From positions 1,984,001 to 2,048,000 of the forward strand of contig JAGTXZ010000010.1 of the NCBI GenBank assembly GCA_018398575.1: a stretch of 64,000 nucleotides of DNA, read 5' to 3'. Both the position numbers and the translations under genes were made by a program. Source of the DNA: Ampelomyces quisqualis (taxonomy: Eukaryota; Ascomycota; Dothideomycetes; Pleosporales; Phaeosphaeriaceae). The notes under the pieces are model-generated. The model did not search any database. It was given only the letters and a program-made list of their open reading frames with translations, and had not been told where the DNA came from. Of this stretch, positions 34,513 through 46,810 are shown piece after piece. Numbering within the stretch: the stretch's first letter is position 1; every line of letters begins with the position of its first letter.

Positions 34513-37502
34513 ATGCCTTCACGCCCGCACGACGTCCTCGCGGCCTTCACCTTCCCAGCCCGCCCGCAGACTGCCGCCAGCGACACGCACCCGCGCCCAC
34601 GCCTCCAGGAAGCCGACAACATTGCGTCCACACCCGCCGTCCATGGGCCTCCCAATCGACCCGGACTAGCACCGTCTCGCGCGCCCTCGGACAGCTCGAC
34701 CCAGAGCAGACCCCGCCACCACCTGCACAGCAAATCCCAGTCCGCCGTTCCCACCCTCTCCAACCTCAGCGTCGGCCACAACAACCTGCCCACCTACTGG
34801 CAATCCGCCAAGATGACCAACCCCAACGGCTCGGGCGCCGCCGACTTGCTGCGGCAGGCCATGATGCAGAGGTAAGCCACGCAGTCTCTGTTCCGTACCC
34901 TGCACCTGCACGTGTTGTCACGCGTGTATCACTGTCTTTCCCTCGGGCGCGCGCGCGCTTTGGTGTTCGTGCGCGCGGCGGCGGCGGTAGTGGCCATGCA
35001 CCATGGAGCACCGCAGAGCCCGTCACGAGGGGCGGGCTTGCATTAGGTCATCAATTCGGCACCTGGGTCCGTCAGTCACGGCAACGCACCGCATCATTGT
35101 TGCTCCGTTGCTGTCTTACTCATCTTCACCCGCATCGCCCTCTGCCCTCGCTCCAGCACCATCGCACCACTCTCCTCCGCCCCCGCCCCCGCCCCGCTTC
35201 GCCCCCCGCAACCATGCCTGACCCTAGAAACCTCAGGAACGACGACCAGATCGGCTCCACCAGCTCCACGCCGCCCGGAGCCACCACGCCGCGCCCCGAC
35301 CCGACCGACAAGCGACTGCCTGGTATTCTGCACAGTTACTTTGGCCAGGTTCGTGACTCTCTCATGCCCCGGCGGAAGTCCTCTGCGGCCAACCCCTCCC
35401 CCGCACCTGATTTTTCCACCACCTCTGCCCACGACCGCCGCGCCTCCGGTGAAGAAGCGAAAGAGCCGCCCGCCCGCACAAACACGCTGCCCAGCCCCAC
35501 CCCCAGTGCCTCTTCCCGCGCCCCTTCAACCTCGCAGTTGACTGGTGAATCGGAGAAGCTAACAGAAGGCGCTTTTGCGCCACCCCAAAATCAGGCCACG
35601 CCCCCTCAGACCCCGCGCACACGCTCACATGAGAGCAAGCCGAAGCCGTCGAGCCTGTCACGGACGTCAAACGCATTCGATAGCAAAGAGAAGGAGGGCA
35701 AGGGCACACCCGTAGTGGGGCCGCCGAAAGGCAAGCTTGAAGTCACCATTTCAGAGGGCCGGGGTCTGCGGCCGAGTGTTGATCCCTATGTCGTCTGCCA
35801 GTTCCAGTGGGCCGAGTACATCTCGGACGGACCACGCCATGATGCCTCCAAAAAGGGTCGTCCCACAGCAATGCAGATGAAGCGGACCGAGAGCGAGATA
35901 GGAAGGCCAATGGCTATCCCAATGAAGAGCCGGCAAAGTAGCAACAGCGGCCACAGCTCGGATCCACACGAGAACGGCTCCCTTGAGGAGGTCTCGGATC
36001 CCAAGTGGGAGCACGAAGCCATATTGTATGTCCAGCAACCTCCATGCCGGTGAAATAGAGACTAACTGGGCTTTAGTGATGTTGTAGGTGATCATGCTGA
36101 GATTGACGTCTCGGTCTACGATCGGTCAGATAGCGAGGCTTTCCTCGGCCATGTCCGATTTTGCCCCAATCTCGTCGAATACGACCACCCTTACGACGGC
36201 TGGTTCCAGCTCGAGCCTCGGGAAGGAGAAGGCGACCACGTCACCGGCGAAATACATCTCAAGCTGAACTTCCACAAAATTGACAAGAAGCACTACGGCC
36301 CAGAAGACTTTGAGATCCTCAAGCTGATTGGCAAGGGCACCTTTGGTCAGGTGTTCCAGGTACGGAAACGCGACACACGCCGTATATATGCCATGAAGGT
36401 TTTGTCAAAGAAGGTGATTGTGCAGAAGAAGGAGGTGGCTCATACGCTCGGAGAACGCAACATCCTCGTGCGGACAGCCATGGCCGAATCGGCTTTCATA
36501 GTTGGACTGAAATTCTCGTTCCAGACCCCTTCAGATCTGTATCTCGTGACGGACTACATGTCGGGAGGAGAACTTTTCTGGCATCTGCAAAGAGAAGGTC
36601 GCTTCCAGGAGGCCCGCGCCAAATTCTACATCGCAGAACTTATCCTTGCTTTACAGCATCTCCACGACCACAACATTGTTTATCGAGATCTGAAACCGGA
36701 GAACATCCTTCTGGACGCCAATGGCCATATCGCGTTGTGTGACTTTGGTCTCTCCAAGGCCAACCTTACCGAGAATGCTACCACCAACACCTTTTGTGGT
36801 ACGACTGAATATCTGGCGCCCGAGGTTCTGCTAGACGAACACGGCTACACCAAGATGGTCGACTTCTGGTCTCTTGGAGTGCTTGTCTTTGAGATGTGCT
36901 GCGGTTGGAGTCCTTTCTACGCAGAAGATACCCAACAAATGTACAAGAACATTGCGTTTGGCAAGGTCAGGTTTCCCCGAGACGCCCTCAGCACCGAGGG
37001 TCGAAACTTCGTCAAGGGTTTGCTCAACAGGAACCCGAAGCACAGGCTCGGAGCAACGCGAGATGCCGAGGAATTGAAGGCCCATCCCTTCTTCGCTGAC
37101 ATTGACTGGGAGGCCCTGCACAAGAAGAACGTCGTACCACCCTTCAAGCCCAAGCTCAAGGGCGAGCTTGATGTGTCCAACTTCGACCCAGAGTTCACGA
37201 ATGCTCTGAACGGCAACGGGTCTCTCAACGCACGTGCCGCTGCACTGGCATCTGGTGTGAACCCTGCTTCGACGCCATTATCGCCGACAATGCAAGCAAA
37301 CTTTGCGGGCTTCACATTCACCGATCAAAGCACCTTGGATCATCAATTTGGCCACAAACAGCCGGAGGACATGGAACGAATGGACGAGGACGACAAGGAC
37401 GAGGTCGACTGGGACAAGCCAACAGGACGCGGAGATAGAATGTCCGGCGTCATTCCAAGCAACGACCACGACATCTTCAACCACGGCAACTTCGATGTCT
37501 AA
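34513..37502 (+). CDS. SCH9: AGC protein kinase SCH9 (C2 domain plus kinase)
   Basis: Exons 34513-34871, 35228-36025 and 36077-37502 join in frame to 860 residues. The first intron is 356 nt, far longer than its neighbours; a start at the ATG at 35215, inside it, is an alternative. Order: a long Ser/Pro-rich head; a C2 domain from LEVTISEGRGLRPSVDPYVV to GEIHLKLNFHKID; then the kinase, with GKGTFGQVF (about residue 471), YRDLKPENILLD, DFGLSK, the activation loop TFCGTTEYLAPE and the AGC tail. A turn motif TPLSP and hydrophobic motif FAGFTF follow; in Sch9 the latter is phosphorylated by TORC1. C2 plus AGC kinase is diagnostic of fungal Sch9, which couples nutrients to ribosome synthesis, stress and lifespan. 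An acidic C-terminal extension follows. Confidence 0.92.
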
Positions 37503-38462
37503 TGAGTTCTTCGTCTTGGCAACCAGTTCCTTGGTACTTTTTGTCTTATTCGGCCCACTGGCTATGTGGACCAAAAGTGTTTCTATCTCGCTATGGATTC
37601 AGCATATTTTTCGACATAGAGCGGTACGATGGCATCTTTACAACACTTCTCTATATACCCGACAACACTTGTCGCCTTGAGGGCCTCAAATTGCCTCCAT
37701 GCACGTTAGCTTGTTTCACGACCACGACCTGCTCGCCTATATTAGTGAGGTTGCATGATTCGGTCGAGGTCGAGCAGCTCGGAACACAAAGTCATCAGGG
37801 ATGTTCTGTGTCCAGAATGAAATCCAAGAATGATCTAATCACCACATATCCGAGCGAAGGCTGGCAAATGTACCATTGGCCACATTCGCTCAACGACCAC
37901 CATAATACGTTTTCACCGCGCGACAAATCCTTACCTTGGTATCTGTTGGGTATTTGTGTTTGCATTGCGAGGGGTGCGTTCATTCGATTTGCTCGGGCCT
38001 TTTTATTCCATTACTGGGCCGTTCATGTTCTTCCTGTTTGTGCAGGCCAGGTCGACATGTGTTTTCGGCCCAATTGCATAGTTATGATTCAATGAATTTT
38101 CGCATCGTCATGAAAGGGGTCAATGGGGAAACGCAACCTGGCAGTCTGTACATATTTGAAATTGAAAATACGACAACATGATCCATCCCCAACCTCATGG
38201 ACACACGTTTATATATGGCGCTTAAGCAGCTTAAGCAAACCCCCACGCACGTCATACTTCCAGAACGACTTGTTTGCCTACGATGGCCGGTGTCGGGCAT
38301 TCAATGTGACAAATCAGACAATCGCTACCCAGATAAATATGCAGATATATACTTACTTTTGCCCCCCCCCCTCCCCACCTTGGCAACATTCCAGATCCAA
38401 ATCGGTACTATGGTCTACTACCATGCCATGTCTATATCGTCCTTGTATATATATTCATAACT

Positions 38463-38464
<2 letters not shown>

Positions 38465-38506
<42 letters not shown>
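38465..38506. repeat. CA dinucleotide microsatellite, about 21 units
   Basis: An uninterrupted ACACAC run. A poly-C tract lies at 38362-38371 and a 13-base poly-G tract at 38643-38655. Confidence 0.95.
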
Positions 38507-38508
<2 letters not shown>

Positions 38509-38826
38509 TCACCACTGCCCCCTTTCTCCCGCCACCGAAAATCCTCGGAACCACTACATCCTTCCCCATCGTGGTGGGCGAATCGTGTATTTGCCGCTGA
38601 AATAAAAAGCTTTGGATCCTGCAAGACTGCGTTGCCTTTGCCGGGGGGGGGGGGGAGAATAGAAGATTGGTAGTGCGCAGCCGTACGTGGGGGGGTATGA
38701 GAAGTCAAACGCGCGCCTGCTTGCTGAATCTCACAGTAGGCATATTTTCTTTTTTTTTTGGCTGGGGGGTGGGTTGGTTGGAGAGCGGGGGATTTGTTGG
38801 GAGGAGGATTGTTTGAAAAGGGGGTT

Positions 38827-38972
38827 TAAAAATAAAAATAAAAAATATAAATATAAATAAATAAAAAAAAATAAAAAATAAATAAAAAATAAATAAAAAA
38901 TAAATAAAAAAATAAATAAAAATAAATAAAAAAATAATAAAAATAAATAAAAATAAATAAAAAATAAAAAAA
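38827..38972. repeat. AAATA/AAAATA low-complexity tract
   Basis: About 145 bases made only of A and T in irregular AAATA and AAAAATA units. A CTT-rich tract follows at about 39045-39063. The strand is purine-biased and would be expected to unwind easily. Confidence 0.9.
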
Positions 38973-40496
38973 TCCTATTCGTTTTGTGCGTTGTGGGGGA
39001 GATGGGTCTCGTCACGCTTACTGCTACGAGAAGCGCCTTTTTTTGCTTCTTCTTCTTCTTCTTGACTTTGTGGAACGTTTGGTATACTTCAAGGTTCTTG
39101 TGACGTAAGTGGTACTTAGTTGGTAGTAGAGTTGGTAGTTTTAGGTGCGTAGGTCTCGATGGTAGTAATAAGCTAGTATCAACTTTCTGGCCGTGGTGTG
39201 TGTCGTTGCGCAGCGCAAACGGTAGATGTGCATTGGACATTGCAGCAGCGCAATCTGCCTGAAAACCCCCCTTGCTATCGTATCCAGAATAAGAACAAAG
39301 CATGCGTAAGACGGTGTATGACAAGCAGTGTTTCATTTCTTCCCAAATCCAGTATCCACGTGGTCCAAGTACAGATGGGGGCCAGCTTTGCAGCGAAAGC
39401 ACTATTTCTTTCTGCATCGTAGCAGTGCAGTACATTCGCGACGTTGCTATCCCATTACTTGTAGCTGTGCAGCGTCGACACGGACTTCATATGACGATGA
39501 ATCAAAAACTTGACACATGGAGATGGGAAAGAAAGAGCCGGGTTTAATACTGCACGAGCCGCACCGATGTGGAAAGCTATACCCACACCGACAAAAGTCA
39601 GGCCCGGGGATGCAGAAACCAAGCCGAAAAAAAGGGGAAACCCTAAATGCCCTGGAAGTCCAGACATGGGACGGCATCAAGGGCCGGAGACTTTCTAGCG
39701 CTGATGGATGACGAGGGAGAAGAGGATTGTATAGAATGATGCGAGCATGGTGTGACGAAGACGACTAGGATTTGGAGAGGTTTGGTGTAAGGTGTCAGCC
39801 TTGCTGCGTTGCGTGGAAAGCTGGATGTGAAGGAAGCATACTGCTATGCCGGCAATGTCTGGATTTGCTGGTCCCGATGGAATACGCATTTCATCATGGG
39901 GAAACAGTACTATTGTTGAGTCCTGTAGGATGGGGGAGGCTGAAAAAATGGTACTGCATGCAAAGCATGTCACGTGTATGAGCAGCCGCAAAACTAGCCA
40001 GGAACCGTAACGAATCATGTCATATCAGACAGCATTTCGTTCGTTCTGCCTAACGATTGCTCTCCATCTACGTATGAGAACTAGTCCAATCCTCATGGGC
40101 ACTCGCGCGTGTCAGCGGAATATACTACATGGCCCCCAGCCTTGTCCTGAATATGTACAAGTTATCAAGTTAGGTCGATCATGGCGTTTGATGAAAAAAA
40201 CTTGCGCCGAAAAAGTATCTCCATGGAGTATACTGTCTTTGCAATACCCAGCAGAACAAAAGAGAAGAGACAAATAAGAAGCCCTCTGTAGTTGACGGGC
40301 TATGCAATTCGACACACAAACAAGAAAACCTACCAGATGCCGATGAAACGAGAAAACGCCAAAAGCGCCGGACAGGTTAGATGCTGAAGCCTGTGCGAGA
40401 ACAGAAGAAAGTCGACAATCATGCTTCCCCGCTTGCAGAATGGAAGGTCAAATACTGAAAAGAAAACGTCTCGACCGCCGGGCCAGGTACAAAAAC

Positions 40497-42837
40497 TTAC
40501 TTGAACATCCACTGACAATGACAGGCATCGCTTGGATCACTTCGCTTTTGCACAACAACCCCACGTCTTGAGTTGGCCGAAGCGGTTGCTTGGGCTGCAA
40601 AGTACTCCTCGTATGATGGATCGCTCTCTTGCAACCATATCTTCTTGGGAGCTTCGTTGCCGCTCGCAGCGGGAGCAATTTTGCCGTTGTCGAGAAGAAC
40701 CATTTGCTGACAATAGGGTTGCCCTGAGCCGGGCAAACGGCGTTCTTCAATTTTGACAATGCGAGGATAGGGTGGCATGCGCGGAGGTGCAGCAGCATCG
40801 GATTGCGCATCTCGCCGTGCTACTGGGGATGATGTTGGGGCAGCCACTACAAGGCTGGTAGGTACTGACCCTGTCGATGGCAGTGCTCCTGATGTAGCTG
40901 CGGCCAGAAAGCCGGCCATGTCGTAAGACGCCGATGGCGAACCACTTGGTGCTTGGGTGGGAAATGCTGTGAACGATGCTGCTGTGGAATTGTCTTCGAC
41001 ATAGATGTAACCCTCGATGTAGGTGTTGTTCCAGAAGCAGTACCATGGGAGGTCTCCGGGCTTGACCTGAAATCGTTGACGGAAGTCCTTGCCGTCTTCA
41101 CGTTTGGAAAGGCCGGAGGTTGCACTAAGTTCATCGGGCCTGAGAATGACAAGTTTATCGTAGCGAGCTTGAAAGTGGTAAGCCGGGCCGTAAGCTTTGT
41201 AGTCCAGATCCAGTACCAACTCCATAGGCTGGAGAGCAAGTTCAGGGGTCTGTAGGCCGTACAGAATTGCGCCGTCGGGCACTTGGATTCCAGTCTTCAT
41301 GGACGCTAGCTGCATAGGACCTTCGTTGCCTAGGGTGTTGTTGATAGTAACGACAAGCGGCGCGAAAGTCAACTTGCAGGACCAAGCAGAGTATTGGCTT
41401 GCCTGTGTCAAACATGCAGGATTTTGCTCTTGGGGTATACCCAAGGGCAGCGAGAACGAGCCTGTGGGAAGCAGACTTAGGCCAGACGGCGTTGGAATAG
41501 GAGTGGCGTCGAACAGCGAGCCGTGTGAGCCGGTCCCTTGGAGTTGCCTGATGGTGGTTAGATGCGGATACGCACTAGGACAGGTTTACTTGCGGCTCCT
41601 CTTTTGGTTTGTCCTGTTCGCTCTTGTCTTTGTTCTTGTGGTGCTTCTTCACGGCCAGAGCGCCAATGCCGGCGCCCAGCGCAATCGCCAATACTATGAA
41701 CAAGATGAGCACAATCAATGCCACTCCCATTGTCACGTTGCCCCATAGCTTCCTCTTGTGCCAAGGGACCTTGGCCTCTTCTGGCTCTGCTTTCTCCGAA
41801 AAGCTCTGTTCCGTGGTGAGAAGCGACGCAGATGACGAGTCAGTCGGCTCGGCAGGTATCTGATTTGCGCTCGAGTGTGTCGACGTCACCGGTGCCGTAC
41901 TCCCGGTTTGCGTCTCTGGTCTCTGTGGAGGGAGGCGGGCGGGCGTAACGGCGGGCAGCAATGGAACCGATGGCAGGGCGGCCGTGGACAACGAGGGCGA
42001 GCTGAGGGGCGAGCTTGGTGAAGCCGGCGTCACCAAGGGGTCGTCTGGATCCATGACGTTGGGCGCTGGGATTACACGTGACGATGCGCTCGCTTCTGCT
42101 GCAAGCGATGCCTTGGTGGGTCCTTGCTCGGGGAATCTCGAGTACGGCGGAAGCTGTTCGGTGTGCCCATCCGGTCCAATGATGTCCTGCTCTTCGCCGT
42201 CCGGGCCAAGCACCCGATGGTAGCCAGCACCAAGGCCGGGGAAGCCCAGCGGTATCGCAGTGCGGATGGGCGGCAGTGGCGGGCGTGTGGGCTCTGCGGG
42301 CAGCTCTTGGTCGAGTCCGTCGTCCAGGCCGCTCTGGGAGTACAGGGCGTATGGGTGCGTGGGGCGCGGCAGTGACATGGAGCGACGTGTGTGTTGCGTG
42401 TACATGCCGTACGGGTGGCTGGGGCCGGTCTCGAGGGGGGTGTCGCCGTTCGATGTCGTCGCGAAGGAGCCGGTGGAGCTGACTGACGCGCGATGGGCCA
42501 GCGGCGACGGAGAGCTGGGCGCGCGGGTGGGCATGGCGGGTGGGCGCCCGTCGTGAGCCATCGAGTCGCGGGCCTTGGCGGTGCTGTTGCGCGTCGCCGT
42601 CCGCCTCAGGTCGCTCTCGTCGGGCTTCGAGGTCGACGTGTGCCGCTGCATTGCGTCGGTCCGGTCGTGGTTGTGCCGGTCGCCGGCCGCGCCGTGGCTT
42701 GCGGGTGCGGGCCGGAAGCCGTCCGAGACGGAGGGCATGAAGTCGTCCTCGTCGGGATCGGCCTCGAAGTCGTCGTCGAAGACATTGGGGCTGCCGTGCT
42801 GCTCGTCGCTGTCGCTGTCGCTGTTGCGTCGGTCCAT
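40497..42837 (-). CDS. Single-pass membrane protein, probable DUF7820 family
   Basis: Exons 42837-41594 and 41547-40497 give 764 residues if joined by a 46-nt GC-AG intron (GCAAGT donor, CTAAC branch, CAG). No GT donor nearby gives a frame-keeping join. The first 360 residues are Ser/Pro/Asp-rich and cytosolic in character. One membrane helix follows (VTMGVALIVLILFIVLAIAL). The outer part begins with CLTQASQYSAWSCKLTF and continues LQPMELVLDLDYKAYGPAYHF and LPWYCFWNNTYIEGYIYVED, with paired Cys, a pattern I associate with the fungal DUF7820 family. A GTAAGT overlaps the last codons at 40497, so a short extra exon is possible. Function unknown. Confidence 0.8.
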
Positions 42838-44377
42838 GGCGCCCGAGGCTCCCTGGGCGGCCCTTCAGTCCTCCTGATGGCGGCCAGCGGGGTCCTCAGC
42901 AGCCGCAGCGGGTGCAGGGCGCGATGCAGCGGGCGAGCCTGGCGTGGACGGGCGTGTATTGCAGCGCAGACGCAGGTGGGCGGGCGGCGTGTCCGTGGTG
43001 GGTGGTGGCTTGCGGGCTGAGGCAGGATGGCGAATCCACGGCAACAGCCAGAGTGCAGCCAATCGAGACTAGCGTCGCATCAAATCCACGTCTCGTAACC
43101 CGCCTCCCCGCCGACATCACCCCGTCCAACAGTCCAACCCAGCAAGCGTCTCTCTTCGACCACGCTTCCGCCGTGCATGATCACGCCCGTGCCAAGTCGC
43201 CGTCGGCTGCGACATGGCGCTGCTTCCGCAAGTTCAATTAGATCCTGCAGCATTAGATCGCAGTGCCTGAACTCTGTATGCGCCCTTGCGAATTTGGTCA
43301 CTCTACTTAGCGTGCTGCTGTCGCTGTTTCGATGGGTTTGTAGCCCAAATCTGCTTGCTTTCGCTACGAGACTTTCATCGTGCACATGGAGAGGGCTGTC
43401 GAGCTCACAGAGAGCTCTGGACGAGTAGCGTTACGCCAGTTTCTGCTGGGCGCGAGTGAGATGTGGTAACAGCATGGCAGACTGCGCACGTCGAGCCCAA
43501 GTTATAGGGCAGCCCCGAGTGCACACGCATTGCTCCGACTGTCAGACTGCCAGCAGATGCTAACCGTTATTGGCCATGTATGGCTATCAGTATCTGACGT
43601 TATCGGGGCTTACTGTCGTACAGAAGATGCGATTTGGCTGACCCAGACTTCCATCTCTGTGCTGTTCAGTTCGTAACCGTACGATAAAAGCTGGCATGCA
43701 TGATGGTTGCGTGTTTGCCGCGTGCCCAGTGAAGCTGTGTCCTGACTCCTGGTGATGGAGTCCAGCAGTTCGCAGCATATCTGTCCCGTTGGGGAAAGGT
43801 GGACACGGCTCGACCCATCTGACCTGCATTCAGTCCGTCTAGGGTGGTGTGAGGCCGCAGTGGGCATGCAATGGACCCTTTCGGAGGCCGGGCCCCGGGC
43901 TGTGCCTGACGATTGGCCGCCATCGACGTCCCACCATCCTTGCCCTAGATGCCAGACACCTACTCGAGCTGTTGTAGCATTTCGGGCTTTACGAGAGGCG
44001 TTCAGTTGCTGCGACCTTGCACGAGCAGTCTGTGTAGTATGCACGCGCTGCGGCAAGTCAAAGTGCCCCGCATATCGGCGGTAGTCGCGCGACCCTGAGG
44101 CAATAAAACCACCATGGCAAACAAGTACTCATGCAAGCCAACGGAATTTGGCGCTGTTGAGAGCCAAAAGACGCGCACGGATCCTGTCGAAAGCTCTTAT
44201 CGAGCCAGCAACATCCCAAGGTTCCCGCCATAAGCACCGCCGTGGACAAATTACCGCTGACTAGACGGCACTTTCCTCGTTGATTCTCTCACTACTATTT
44301 AAACGAGCGGTGAAGGCCCACTCTTCGCCGGCATTCTTCTCCCTCGCCCCTTCTTCCCACACCCCTCACCCGCAATC
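42838..44377. promoter_or_regulatory. Divergent intergenic region upstream of HMG-CoA synthase
   Basis: 1.5 kb between outward-facing starts. Near the HMG-CoA synthase gene, TATTTAAA at 44296-44303 is a TATA-like box, followed by a pyrimidine-rich leader (44318-44376) of the kind found at strongly expressed fungal genes. A CCAAT word lies near 43057-43061. No gene was found in the rest. Confidence 0.5.
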
Positions 44378-45980
44378 ATGGCCTCCCGCCCCTCCAACAT
44401 CGGCATCAAGGCCATTGAGCTCTACTTCCCCAGTCAGGCAAGTCATCACAACCGCCGGCGCGTTAGCATGGCTCGACGCTGTTGCCCGCCATCTTGACCG
44501 CTTCTCCTAACTCTCTCGTGCAGTGCGTCGACCAGGCAGAGCTCGAGAAGTTCGATGGCGTCGCCCAGGGAAAATACACCATTGGTCTCGGCCAGACCAA
44601 GATGGCCTTTTGCGACGACCGTGAGGGTGAGTGCCCGCTTTGAAATACCTGGGCGCCATCGCCACTAGAGACCCCTCTTCTGACGCATTCGCTGCATAGA
44701 CATCTACTCGCTCTCCTTGACCGCTCTCTCCTCGCTCTTCAAGAAGTACAGCATCGACCCCAAGACAATCGGCCGCCTCGAGGTCGGTACCGAGACGCTC
44801 CTCGACAAGTCCAAGTCGGTCAAGTCTGTCTTGATGCAACTTTTCGACGAGTCGGGCAATTACAATGTCGAGGGCGTGGATACCGTCAATGCTTGCTACG
44901 GCGGCACAAACGCTTTGTTCAACAGCGTGAACTGGATCGAGTCTTCGGCATGGGATGGCCGTGACGCGATTGTTGTGACCGGCGACATCGCTCTTTACAA
45001 GAAAGGAAACGCACGCCCGACCGGAGGAGCTGGCTGTGTCGCTATGCTGATTGGTCCCAACGCTCCCCTCGTCATTGAGGCCGGCCAGCGTGGCTCATAC
45101 ATCAAGCACGCCTACGACTTCTACAAGCCCGACCTTACGAGCGAGTACCCCATTGTAGATGGCCACTTTTCTATTCGCTGCTACACCGAGGCTGTCGACG
45201 CTTGCTACAAAGCATACAATGCGCGTGAGCAGACCCTGAAGGCGCAGCAGAATGGCAACGGCGTCAACGGTCACGAGCAGGCTCAGGAGACTCCTCTTGA
45301 CCGCTTCGATTACATGGCTTTCCACGCGCCCACCTGCAAGCTTGTTGCCAAGTCGTACGCGCGCCTCCTCTACAACGACTATCTTGTCAACCCGTCGAAC
45401 CCCATCTTTGCAGAGGTCCCTGCTGAGCTGAGGGATATGGATTACGCCACGTCCGTTACCGACAAGACTGTCGAGAAGGTGTTTATGGGCCTCGCAAAAA
45501 AGCGTTTTGCCGCCCGAGTTCAGCCCAGCATCAACGTTCCAACTCAATGCGGAAACATGTACTGCGGCAGTGTCTACGGTAGCTTGGCCAGCATTCTAGC
45601 CAACGTTGACAACCAAGCCTTGCAGGGCAAGCGCATTGGTCTCTTCAGCTACGGTAGCGGTCTTGCTTCCTCCATGTTCTCTTTCAAGGTGAACGGCAGC
45701 GTCGAGAACATGGCCAAACAGCTTGACGTCCTCAATCGCTTGGAATCCAGGCGCGTGGTCGCACCAGAGATTTACGACGAGGCAAGTTTTCTTTGATGCT
45801 GCACTAGCATTGTTCGCTGTTCCCTAAGCTGACTTCTTTCAGATGTGCAACCTCCGAGAACAAGCCCACCTTAAGAAGAGCTATACCCCCAGCGGCAAGA
45901 CCGATGGTCTCTTCCCCGGCACCTACTACCTTACCAACATTGATGAGATGTTCCGCCGCACGTACGAGATCAAGCAGTAG
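44378..45980 (+). CDS. ERG13: Hydroxymethylglutaryl-CoA synthase
   Basis: Exons 44378-44437, 44524-44626, 44700-45781 and 45843-45980 join in frame to 460 residues. Introns 1 and 3 both use GC donors (CAG|GCAAGT and GAG|GCAAGT); GT alternatives break the frame. The enzyme condenses acetyl-CoA with acetoacetyl-CoA to HMG-CoA, the step before HMG-CoA reductase in sterol and isoprenoid synthesis. Visible catalytic residues are the Glu in EVGTETLLDKSKS, the nucleophile Cys in VNACYGGTNAL, and the His in MAFHAPTCKLVAKS. GLFSYGSGLASSMFSF and the C-terminal KSYTPSGKTDGLFPGTYYL are also typical. No organelle signal is seen, fitting the cytosolic form. A TATA-like box lies 75 nt upstream of the ATG. 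Confidence 0.97.
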
Positions 45981-46373
45981 ACCTGGCGCACGCCATGCCC
46001 AGGTTCGCATCGTGCTTTTGATTCTCCGCCACGTCTTGAGCATTTGTGGCAATCACTGCGTGCCCGCATTGGCTCACAACGATTGCATCTTTTGGCTTAG
46101 GAGTTGTGCGACATTACGCCCGATTAGTAGACTTTGGTGAAAGCAGGGACACCTATGACCATGAAGATCATGATATACATGACGGATAAGCTGACATTTA
46201 CGAATGTCCATATCTGATGACATTCTGTCACGAGACTTGTTGTCTTAATATATGCTTCACTAGGAAGTACACACATCGATGTAAATGTTTTATTCACAAA
46301 TGCATGTACTCCCAAGCTTGAAACCCTCGAATGTCAGAGCGCCGTGTAAGATGCTTTGTATTATACAGTTGCT
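45981..46373. other. Convergent 3' spacer
   Basis: About 390 bp between the HMG-CoA synthase and COX16 stops. AT-richer, with no coding signal. Confidence 0.5.
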
Positions 46374-46810
46374 TTACACAAGCGTGCCGTCTGGCTCGCC
46401 CGGCAATCGTTTCACACGCCGCTGCTCCCAGTCATCGAGGTCTTTGGCTTGTAGTCTCTGCAAATGGGTCAGTCACTGTAGAGATCCTCCCAGACCGACC
46501 CAGGAATCCGTAGAGTTGTGTTGCTAAGCACAGATGCACTCACATAATATTCATCCTTCATGTTCACCTTCTTCCGCTCTTGCCTTAATCCCATAGCTTG
46601 CTCTTGTGTAATCTGCTGGTTCTTTCTATCGTGTCGCTCATATCGCAGTGCCGTTGCAGGCGTAAGCATGAATGAACCTGCGACAATGGTAGCCATGAAA
46701 GGCAGACCGAATAGCAGGAACGGGTGCTTTTGTAGGGCTTTGCGGTAGCGTGCGGCGATGGAGTTGGGGAGGGTGGCGGAGAACGACTTGGAGCTAAAGG
46801 GACCCGGCAT
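46374..46810 (-). CDS. COX16: Cytochrome c oxidase assembly protein COX16
   Basis: Exons 46810-46544 and 46457-46374 give 116 residues, close to the family length. One inner-membrane helix (PFLLFGLPFMATIVAGSFML) is followed by the conserved TPATALRYERHDRKNQQ and, after the intron, LQAKDLDDWEQRRVKRLPGE. Cox16 sits in the mitochondrial inner membrane and helps assemble complex IV (Cox1/Cox2 maturation). The ATG at 46810 (MPGPFSSKSF) fits homologues; an in-frame ATG at 46936 would add 42 residues. The intron (46543-46458) starts GTGAGT and ends CAG after a CTGAC branch. The gene diverges from MEC1. Confidence 0.93.

Larger units (their letters stand above)
37503..40496. other. Convergent intergenic region rich in simple repeats
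   Basis: 3 kb between two facing 3' ends. It contains poly-C, a CA microsatellite, poly-G, a long AAATA-type tract and a CTT tract between 38362 and 39063 (listed separately). Long open frames here are artefacts of these repeats. From 39065 to 40496 I see no supported gene. Confidence 0.5.

Noticed and set aside
37502..38095. 197-codon plus-strand frame directly after SCH9
   Set aside because: It lies in the SCH9 3' UTR, is non-protein-like in composition and has no splice or domain support.
38731..39435. 234-codon minus-strand open frame with a Phe/Leu/Tyr-rich centre
   Set aside because: It is made by the A/T simple-repeat tract and has no start context, domain or composition of a real protein.
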